This document shows positions 58,528-64,000 of a stretch of 64,000 nucleotides of DNA, one piece after another (the first letter of the stretch is position 1; every line of letters begins with the position of its first letter). The position numbers were made by a program, and so were the translations under genes. The DNA is from Oscillospiraceae bacterium. GTDB taxonomy: Bacteria > Bacillota > Clostridia > Oscillospirales > Oscillospiraceae. The notes under the pieces were generated by a model. That model did not search any database. It worked only from the letters and a program-made list of their open reading frames with translations, and was not told where the DNA came from. Where the stretch lies: assembly GCA_017434755.1 (NCBI GenBank), contig JAFRER010000016.1, forward strand, positions 1 to 64,000. The letters are read 5' to 3'.

Positions 58528-58632
58528 GTCGTTTTCTCCTTATCCTTTACTTTGAAAAGCGCTTTGGATATACTATATACAAAGACGAGGAAACATGCAA
58601 GCTTCGGACGGCCGGTGACGGCGAAAGGATAG

Positions 58633-58941
58633 ATGGGATTCATGCTGGTTTTTCAAATAATACCTCTGGCGGCGCTCGGGATCTATTTCCTGTATATCAT
58701 CTATTATGTCGCGGTCCCCATGGCCCGGCTCAGATTCCTCATGCATGTAGGCTATAAAAAGTATCACTGCACGGACATACGCATCGACGATACCGGGGTC
58801 ATCGTCCGGATCATGGAAAACGGGCGGGAGCGGGTACTATGGCGCCCGATGGAGATTGGCCTTGATATGCAGTATATGGCGATGACGGCGGCCACGGAGC
58901 TCAGGAGCATCTTCCGGGAGATCCGGAAGGGCAGAGTCTGA
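58633..58941 (+). CDS. Hypothetical membrane-anchored protein
   Basis: A 102-residue protein with one N-terminal membrane helix (FQIIPLAALGIYFLYIIYYV) and a short soluble part (CTDIRIDDTGVIVRIMENGR). AAAGGAT precedes the ATG at 58633; an ATG at 58642 is an alternative. Family not recognised. Divergent from the flavodoxin gene and ended by a strong terminator. Confidence 0.6.
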   Translation: MGFMLVFQIIPLAALGIYFLYIIYYVAVPMARLRFLMHVGYKKYHCTDIRIDDTGVIVRIMENGRERVLWRPMEIGLDMQYMAMTAATELRSIFREIRKGRV

Positions 58942-58965
58942 CGGCGGCAGCGGGTCCGGTTGTCG

Positions 58966-59016
58966 GAAGAAAACAAAGGAGCAGGAACATTAGGTCCCCG
59001 CTCCTTTGTTTTCTTC
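58966..59016. terminator. Bidirectional 17-bp terminator
   Basis: GAAGAAAACAAAGGAGC / GCTCCTTTGTTTTCTTC between convergent genes; the right arm is inside the 3' end of the HAD gene. Confidence 0.85.
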
Positions 59017-59700
59017 TTCCAGGATGCCCGTCAGCTCGTGCAGATCGTATATCACATGGTCCACGATGTAGTCTTCGGGCACGGGTTTCCGCTCCGGATC
59101 ATACCAGCATGTTTTGATCCCAGCGTTCATGCCGCCCCGGATGTCGCTTGTCAGCGAATCGCCGACGATCATCACGGACAACGGATCGACTGGCTGGATC
59201 GCCTCGAACACTTTTTCAAAAAAAGCGCTGTTCGGCTTTTCAACGCCCAGCTTCTCCGAGAGGAACACACCGTCCATCTGCTCGCCGAATCCCGACCGTT
59301 CCAGCTTCTTCGTCTGGGCGGCGACCGTGCCGTTGGAGACGACGTACTGTTTCACGATCCCTTTCAGCGACCGGACGATGTTCAGACTATCGTCCCGGTA
59401 GACGATGGTGTCGCCGAGGGTGAGCTGGTAGCGTTCGTTGAAGGCGGGCGCGATACCGGGATCGATGCCGTATTCTCCGAAAAACAATTCAAAACGGCCG
59501 AGCAGGACCTGCGGTTTTGTCAGTTCGTTCCGTTCAAGACGCTCCCAAAAGCGGATATTGATCGTCGAATATTGCGCGAGCATGGCGTCGGTGCACGCGC
59601 CGAGACCAAATTCCGAAAAAAGCGTCCGGATCGCGGCGCTCTCCGCTGCCTTGAAATCCAGCAGGGTCCCATCAACGTCCCATAAAACCGTGGTGATCAT
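58990..59700 (-). CDS. HAD-family hydrolase (YjjG-like 5'-nucleotidase)
   Basis: A 236-residue HAD phosphatase with an alpha-helical cap. Motif I DVDGTLLDF (both catalytic Asp), motif II VVSNGT, motif III lysine in LGVEKPNSAFFEKV and motif IV MIVGDSLTSDIRGG. The pattern and FKAAESAAIRTLFSEFGL opening fit YjjG-type nucleotidases that clean non-canonical pyrimidine nucleotides. ATG at 59700 lies one base after the GNAT stop; an upstream in-frame start overlaps that gene. Confidence 0.9.
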   Translation of the reverse strand: MITTVLWDVDGTLLDFKAAESAAIRTLFSEFGLGACTDAMLAQYSTINIRFWERLERNELTKPQVLLGRFELFFGEYGIDPGIAPAFNERYQLTLGDTIVYRDDSLNIVRSLKGIVKQYVVSNGTVAAQTKKLERSGFGEQMDGVFLSEKLGVEKPNSAFFEKVFEAIQPVDPLSVMIVGDSLTSDIRGGMNAGIKTCWYDPERKPVPEDYIVDHVIYDLHELTGILEEENKGAGT

Positions 59701-59701
59701 G

Positions 59702-60334
59702 TCAGAAGATCTGGCCGGGCAGCCGGAGCTTTTCCTTCGGCGGGAAGCCTTTGTCAAACTCTTCTACGTCCGCTTCATCCACGTAATAGCCGGCAGGGGT
59801 CTGATACACGCCGGTGATCCCGTCCAGATAGCCGGGGATGAGCTCTTTGCATAGGAAGAAGGACTGATCCGCGTCCGCGGGCATGTCGTGGTAGCGGATG
59901 CCGAAACTGCTGGCATAGTCGAAGCCGCTCTTGCCGTAAAAGCCGATGTTTCCCTCGAAAAGGACGGCGCCGAAGCCCATTTCCGCCGCTTTTTCCATTG
60001 AGTAATCCAGCAGGGCCTTTCCGTAGCCTTTGCGTTTGAGTTCGGGCGTAATGCAGATCGGGCCCATCGTCAGGACCGGGACCGTCCGTCCGTCATCGGC
60101 TTCGATCACGGTCTTCATGAACATGTTCTGTCCGATCAGACGCCCGTCCCGCTCCAGCACGATGTCCAGATCCCTCACGAAAACCGGATCGTCCCGGAGC
60201 ACATGGATCACGTAGTGCTCGCTGCATCCGGGGCGGTAAACGTTCCAGAACGCCTCCCGCACCAGGTTTTCCACATCCCGGTATTCCTCTTTTCTCTCCG
60301 GGCGGATGGTATAGTCAGGTGTATTCATTGTCAT
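59702..60334 (-). CDS. GNAT-family N-acetyltransferase
   Basis: A 210-residue acetyltransferase. GNAT core: TIRPERKEEYRDVENLVREA at the start, VLTMGPICITPELKRKGYGK with the acetyl-CoA pyrophosphate loop (RKGYGKALL) and GAVLFEGNIGFYGKSGFDYA. The C-terminal ~60 residues carry an added segment (PGYLDGITGVYQTPAGYYVD) usual in this clostridial subgroup. Substrate unknown. ATG overlaps the YwaF-like stop (ATGA). Confidence 0.88.
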   Translation of the reverse strand: MTMNTPDYTIRPERKEEYRDVENLVREAFWNVYRPGCSEHYVIHVLRDDPVFVRDLDIVLERDGRLIGQNMFMKTVIEADDGRTVPVLTMGPICITPELKRKGYGKALLDYSMEKAAEMGFGAVLFEGNIGFYGKSGFDYASSFGIRYHDMPADADQSFFLCKELIPGYLDGITGVYQTPAGYYVDEADVEEFDKGFPPKEKLRLPGQIF

Positions 60335-61137
60335 ACTGGTTTGCAGTCCTTATACGGTCTCGGATTATTTTTGCGACGGCTGCGGTCCGACAGCGCGAAA
60401 GGCGTGGTGACCAGCAGCATGTAGGGCAGCAGGATCAGGATGCTGGGGAGAAGATACAGATAGGGGAGCGGGATCCAGCTGTGGAAGATCTCCAGCAGAA
60501 AGTTGCCCTCGGTCTCCACGGAGAAGAAATAGTTCGCCTTGGGGTGCAGGCCGGTCCAGCGCAGCACCATGCTGAACAGGAAGATCACGAAGGAGACGAT
60601 CAGGATAGTCAGGAGCGTGCCGGGCAGATCGCGGAACTTCGGACGGTACAGGCCGAAGGTGACGATCGCCAGCCCTTCGATGAACACCATGAAGTGGGTC
60701 CCGTAGTATCCGAGCATGCGCGGAAGAAGCAAGGAATAGCCGTCAAAGCCGTTTCCGGGCATGATCAGCGCCATCAGCGCGCCGAGAGGCCCAATGAAAA
60801 AGCAGAAGCTCATCATTGGACGGCTCTTTTTCAGCACCGCGATAGGAATCAGAAGCATATTGATGTTACACAGCTGCAGGGGAAGCTCGCCCCACCAGTT
60901 GAAACCGCCCATGTTCGCGGTGATCTCGTTGAAGCTGCTGTCGCGGGAGAGGAAGATCTTGTAGAAGACGAAGCCGATCAGGGTAAGGACGCAGGCGCAG
61001 ACGAGCACCGTGTTTTTTATCCTGTAGCTCTTTCCCCGCAGGAGCAGGCTCGCGACGATGAGAAGAAGAAGGAAAGCGCCGGAGGTGAGAAGAAAGACCG
61101 TGTTGAACGGCGTTATGATCCAGGCGTCGGATTGCAT
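60331..61137 (-). CDS. YwaF/TMEM164-family membrane protein
   Basis: A 268-residue polytopic protein with seven predicted helices, matching the TIGR02206/YwaF group: WWGELPLQLCNINMLLIPIA, GALMALIMPG and YGTHFMVFIEGLAIVTFGLY carry the conserved polar residues. The eukaryotic relative TMEM164 is a lipid acyltransferase; bacterial function is unknown. ATG 61137 follows GGGAGG; the longer frame has no ribosome site. Confidence 0.85.
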   Translation of the reverse strand: MQSDAWIITPFNTVFLLTSGAFLLLLIVASLLLRGKSYRIKNTVLVCACVLTLIGFVFYKIFLSRDSSFNEITANMGGFNWWGELPLQLCNINMLLIPIAVLKKSRPMMSFCFFIGPLGALMALIMPGNGFDGYSLLLPRMLGYYGTHFMVFIEGLAIVTFGLYRPKFRDLPGTLLTILIVSFVIFLFSMVLRWTGLHPKANYFFSVETEGNFLLEIFHSWIPLPYLYLLPSILILLPYMLLVTTPFALSDRSRRKNNPRPYKDCKPV

Positions 61138-61292
61138 GGGGTACCTCCCTTGAGTTTGGACGATAAGGGGATTATAGCACGGGAGAGCGGTTTTCGGAAG
61201 AGACTTTTGATAGCTGCGTTTATAGCGGCCGGAAAGACAGGTAGGCATGTCATTCACTCCCGAGCCCGTTCAAGTCCCCGCTGATCAAAAGA

Positions 61293-61330
61293 AAAGAGAT
61301 GAGATACCCAATAGAATGTCTCATCTCTTT
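61293..61330 (-). terminator. Terminator of tRNA-Pro
   Basis: AAAGAGATGAGA / TCTCATCTCTTT (61293-61304 with 61319-61330), then TCTTTTG on the minus strand. Confidence 0.75.
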
Positions 61331-61405
61331 GGTCCGAGTGGAGGGACTTGAACCCCCGGCCTGATGGTCCCAAACCACCCGCGCTACCAACTGCGCTACA
61401 CCCGG
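61330..61405 (-). tRNA. tRNA-Pro (TGG)
   Basis: A 76-base cloverleaf with encoded CCA. Acceptor CCGGGTG / CACTCGG (one G-U), anticodon loop TTTGGGA with anticodon TGG, T-arm GGGGG-TTCAAGT-CCCTC. All arms fold. Confidence 0.95.
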
Positions 61406-61543
61406 ATCTGCGGCCTCGCCATTATACAACATCGGCTAAGGCCGCGCAAGATTTTTCTTGATTGATGTTTACCGGTGCCTGTGTTATTTTATACTAAGCT
61501 GAAAAAACGGATACAAAGCTGAAAAACCGGAGTGTGCCGCAAG

Positions 61544-62296
61544 ATGAGAATGAGAAAACGCCGCAATCTCGCGCCGCGCATGGAACGCTGCGCAGAGCTG
61601 CTGATATCGGAGCCCGAACAGATGAAAGGAAAATGGAAGGACCTGCTGCCCGGCTGCGGCGTGCTCTGGCTGGAGCTCGGCTGCGGGAAGGGACGGTTCA
61701 CCGCGGAGCTGGCGGAGACGGAGCCGCAGGTGCTCCTCGTCGCCCTCGAGCGCGTGCCCGACGCGATGATCATCGCGATGGAGCGGGCGAAGAACAGAGG
61801 CCTTCCGAACGTGCGCTTCATCGACGGCAACGCCTCCCTGCTCGATACCTTTTTCGGCGCGGGAGAAGTCGACAGGATCTTCATCAATTTCTGCGATCCC
61901 TGGCCCAAGAGCCGCGACGCGAAGCTCAGGCTCACCTCGCCGGCCTTCCTCCGGCAGTACTGCGACGTGCTTCCCGTCGGCGGGCAGATCTGCTTCAAAA
62001 CGGACAACACGCCGCTGTTCGACTGGTCCGTATCCGTCTTCAAAGACGAGAAGTGGCAGCTGTCCGAGCTCACCCACGACCTGCACGCGGACGGCCCCCT
62101 CGGAATCATGACGGACTACGAGGCGAAATTTTACGCGGAGGGCATGAAGATCAACCGCCTCGTCGCGACGAAGACCGCGGCCACCCTCGGCACCGCCGCC
62201 GGCCCCGTGGCCAGACTGAAGGACGCCTCCCTCACGGACGCGAGGGGCTATGCGGAGAGCAGGGCCGCCTTTGAGAACAGAAAGGAACAGGAATGA
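61544..62296 (+). CDS. trmB: tRNA (guanine-N7-)-methyltransferase
   Basis: A 250-residue Rossmann methyltransferase making m7G46 in tRNA. SAM loop LELGCGKGRFTAELAE, ALERVPDAMIIAMERAKNRG, the TrmB signature FCDPWPKSRDAKLRL (family: DPWPKKRH...) and TDNTPLFDWSVSVF are present. Start 61544 has GGAG 11 bases upstream. Overlaps xthA by four bases (ATGA). The third base is almost always G or C here. Confidence 0.95.
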   Translation: MRMRKRRNLAPRMERCAELLISEPEQMKGKWKDLLPGCGVLWLELGCGKGRFTAELAETEPQVLLVALERVPDAMIIAMERAKNRGLPNVRFIDGNASLLDTFFGAGEVDRIFINFCDPWPKSRDAKLRLTSPAFLRQYCDVLPVGGQICFKTDNTPLFDWSVSVFKDEKWQLSELTHDLHADGPLGIMTDYEAKFYAEGMKINRLVATKTAATLGTAAGPVARLKDASLTDARGYAESRAAFENRKEQE

Positions 62297-63048
62297 GATT
62301 CATATCATGGAACGTCAACGGTCTGCGGGCCGTTATGAAAAAAGGCTTTGAGGACATCTTCTGGTCCCTCGGCGCGGATTTCTTCTGCATCCAGGAGACC
62401 AAGCTGCAGGATGGTCAGATCGAGCTCGATCTGCCGGGATACGAGAGCTACTGGGCGTACGCCGAGAAGAAGGGCTACTCGGGAACCGCCGTGTTTACGA
62501 AGCATACGCCCCTTTCCGTGCGCTACAACCTCGGCATCGAGCGGCACGACACGGAGGGCAGAGCGGTCACGCTGGAATATGAGGATTTCTTCCTCGTCTG
62601 CGTCTACACGCCGAACGCCCAGGACGGTCTCAAACGAATCGATTACCGGATGGACTGGGAGGACGAGTTCCGCAACTACCTGTGTGAACTCGACGCCGTG
62701 AAGCCCGTGATCGCCTGCGGCGACATGAACGTTGCCCACAGCGAGATCGATCTGAAAAACCCTCAGGCCAACATCGGCAACGCGGGCTTCTCCTATGAGG
62801 AGCGCGGAAAGTTCACCGAGCTTCTCGAGGCGGGCTTTACCGACAGCTTCCGGTACCTCTATCCCGACCGGCGCGACGCCTACTCTTGGTGGAGTTACCG
62901 GGCGGCCGCGCGGGAGCGGAACGTGGGCTGGCGGATCGACTATTTCGTCGTGTCCGACAGGCTGCGGGACAACATAAAGGACGCCTACATCCTGCCGGAG
63001 ATCACCGGCTCCGACCACTGCCCCGTGGGGCTGGACATGACATGGTGA
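62293..63048 (+). CDS. xthA: Exodeoxyribonuclease III / AP endonuclease
   Basis: A 251-residue EEP-fold nuclease of base-excision repair. Motifs in order: ISWNVNGLRAVMKKGF, FFCIQETKLQ (metal Glu), AVTLEYEDFFLVCVYTPNAQ, VIACGDMNVAHSEIDL (Asp/Asn), WWSYRAAARERNVGWRIDYF and the catalytic GSDHCPVGLDM. All active-site residues are intact. Its stop overlaps the dusB start by seven bases. Confidence 0.96.
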   Translation: MRFISWNVNGLRAVMKKGFEDIFWSLGADFFCIQETKLQDGQIELDLPGYESYWAYAEKKGYSGTAVFTKHTPLSVRYNLGIERHDTEGRAVTLEYEDFFLVCVYTPNAQDGLKRIDYRMDWEDEFRNYLCELDAVKPVIACGDMNVAHSEIDLKNPQANIGNAGFSYEERGKFTELLEAGFTDSFRYLYPDRRDAYSWWSYRAAARERNVGWRIDYFVVSDRLRDNIKDAYILPEITGSDHCPVGLDMTW

Positions 63049-64000
63049 GGATTGGAGACCTCGAACTGAAGGGCAGGGTGGCCCTTGCCCCCATGGCGGG
63101 GACGAGCGACTTCGCCTTCCGGCATATGTGCTTCCGCTTCGGAGCGGCTTACGCGGTCACCGAGATGGTCAGCGCGAAGGCGCTGGTCTATAACGACGAA
63201 AAGACGAAGGACCTTCTCTGCATCCCCGAGGACGACCGGCCCTGCGCCGCCCAGATCTTCGGACACGAGCCGGAGGTGATGGGCGAGGCGGCCGCGCTGG
63301 CGCTGGCAATCTCCGGCGCGGACGCGATCGACATCAACATGGGCTGCCCCGTGGGGAAGATCGTAAAGAGCGGGGACGGATCCGCGCTGATGAAGGACCC
63401 GGAACTGGCGGGAGCAATCGTGGAAGCGGTCGTGAAAGCGGTGGGCGTCCCCGTCACGGTGAAGTTCCGCAAAGGCTATGACGGCGGCAGCGTGAACGCC
63501 GTGGAGTTCGCGAAGGTCTGTCAGCAGGCGGGCGCGTCGGCCCTCACGGTCCACGGCCGCACCCGCGCGCAGATGTATGCGGGCAGGGCGGACTGGGACA
63601 TTATCCGGGACGTGAAGCAGAGCGTTGGCATCCCGGTTTTTGCCAACGGCGACGTCTTCTCTGCGGAGGACGCGGCGCATAGCCTCCGTTACACGGGCTG
63701 CGACGGGGTGATGATCGGCCGGGGGGCCTTCGGAAATCCTTGGATCTTCCTGCAGGCCAACGCCGCGCTGGCGGGGGAGGAGATCCCGCCGCTGCCGCCG
63801 CTGGCCGAGCGGATGGACGTGGCGGAGGAGCAGATCCGTCTGCTGGCCTCCCGTATGGGCGAGAGGAAGGCCTGCGTCGAGGCGCGGCATCAGCTGCCCT
63901 GGTATCTCCACGGGGTGGCCCACGCAGGCTATTACAGGCAGCAGCTGGTGCGGCTGGAAACCCTCGAGCAGCTGCATGAGATCTGCAGGGGCATAAAAAA
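63042..64000 (+). CDS. dusB: tRNA-dihydrouridine synthase (DusB-like), 3'-truncated by window
   Basis: From ATG 63042 about 319 codons are open to the window edge; the C-terminal few residues are missing. FMN-dependent reductase of uridine in the tRNA D-loop. Opening LKGRVALAPMAGTSDFAFRH, VTEMVSAKALVYN, the catalytic cysteine in NMGCPVGKIVKSGDGSALMK, VHGRTRAQMYAGRADW and GVMIGRGAFGNPWIF are diagnostic. It forms a tRNA/DNA maintenance unit with trmB and xthA. Confidence 0.93.
   Translation, partial: MVRIGDLELKGRVALAPMAGTSDFAFRHMCFRFGAAYAVTEMVSAKALVYNDEKTKDLLCIPEDDRPCAAQIFGHEPEVMGEAAALALAISGADAIDINMGCPVGKIVKSGDGSALMKDPELAGAIVEAVVKAVGVPVTVKFRKGYDGGSVNAVEFAKVCQQAGASALTVHGRTRAQMYAGRADWDIIRDVKQSVGIPVFANGDVFSAEDAAHSLRYTGCDGVMIGRGAFGNPWIFLQANAALAGEEIPPLPPLAERMDVAEEQIRLLASRMGERKACVEARHQLPWYLHGVAHAGYYRQQLVRLETLEQLHEICRGIK

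Noticed and set aside
60319-61284. 321-codon plus-strand frame
   Set aside because: Antisense to the YwaF-like membrane protein gene, whose helices, ribosome site and coupling to the GNAT gene are convincing.
61534-62274. 246-codon frame overlapping trmB in another phase
   Set aside because: Arg/Ala-rich shadow caused by the high G+C third positions of trmB.

Overview
The window reads as chromosomal DNA of an anaerobic, low-oxygen-adapted Clostridia (Bacillota). Pointers are the ferredoxin-dependent 2-oxoacid oxidoreductase operon, 2-hydroxyacyl-CoA dehydratase subunits, many small flavodoxins and FMN reductases, AGGAGG-type ribosome sites, occasional TTG/GTG starts, and lipoprotein-anchored ABC transporter binding proteins. 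I cannot place it to genus from sequence alone. It holds about 60 protein genes, two tRNAs (initiator tRNA-fMet and tRNA-Pro UGG), a set of decayed mobile or defence fragments, and a family of dispersed hairpin-rich repeats.

Layout. 0-1.2 kb: ArsR regulator with a permease start running off the left edge, then a scar of broken transposase, integrase and DUF1064 pieces. 1.2-3.2 kb: CPBP protease, DUF6440 protein, flavodoxin, a decayed NADAR gene. 3.3-15.8 kb: an apparently uncharacterised catabolic locus: MmgE/PrpD protein, five-gene peptide/opine-type ABC transporter (one ATPase interrupted by an in-frame TAG), LysR regulator, FAD-dependent oxidoreductase, and an 801-residue fusion of a URO-D-like domain to a second MmgE/PrpD-like domain. 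16-19.5 kb: P-loop NTPase plus four-subunit 2-oxoacid:ferredoxin oxidoreductase behind a structured leader. 19.9-22.6 kb: HxlR/CsaA facing a nitroreductase, HhH protein and two FMN reductases. 22.7-30.2 kb: accessory region on the 3' side of tRNA-fMet: defence-like debris, an acyl-CoA ligase bracketed by two diverged copies of a multi-hairpin repeat, and a GC-rich operon of flavodoxin, small membrane protein and two 2-hydroxyacyl-CoA dehydratase-type subunits.

30.2-36.3 kb: MATE exporter, glutamate racemase with a Cys-rich small protein, and a Crp/Fnr regulator whose palindrome sits at about -41.5 of an SsuABC/TauABC-like transporter. 36.4-42.6 kb: overlapping surface operon: CotH-like kinase with lamin-tail domains, two phosphodiester glycosidase-family proteins and two membrane proteins. 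42.7-45.6 kb: mnmG-mnmA, both acting on wobble U34. 45.7-49.9 kb: SH3-repeat secreted protein, Lar-like zinc ribbon, lipoprotein and Mbeg1-like hydrolase. 50.2-55.2 kb: complete livJHMGF operon. 55.3-64 kb: Na/Pi transporter, MTA/SAH nucleosidase with flavodoxin, HAD/GNAT/YwaF operon, tRNA-Pro, and trmB-xthA-dusB (dusB runs off the right edge).

Best candidates for something undescribed: the URO-D::MmgE/PrpD fusion locus, and the paired multi-hairpin repeats at 23.3-23.6 and 25.6-25.9 kb, whose hairpin loops are kept while the stems change in compensating ways.
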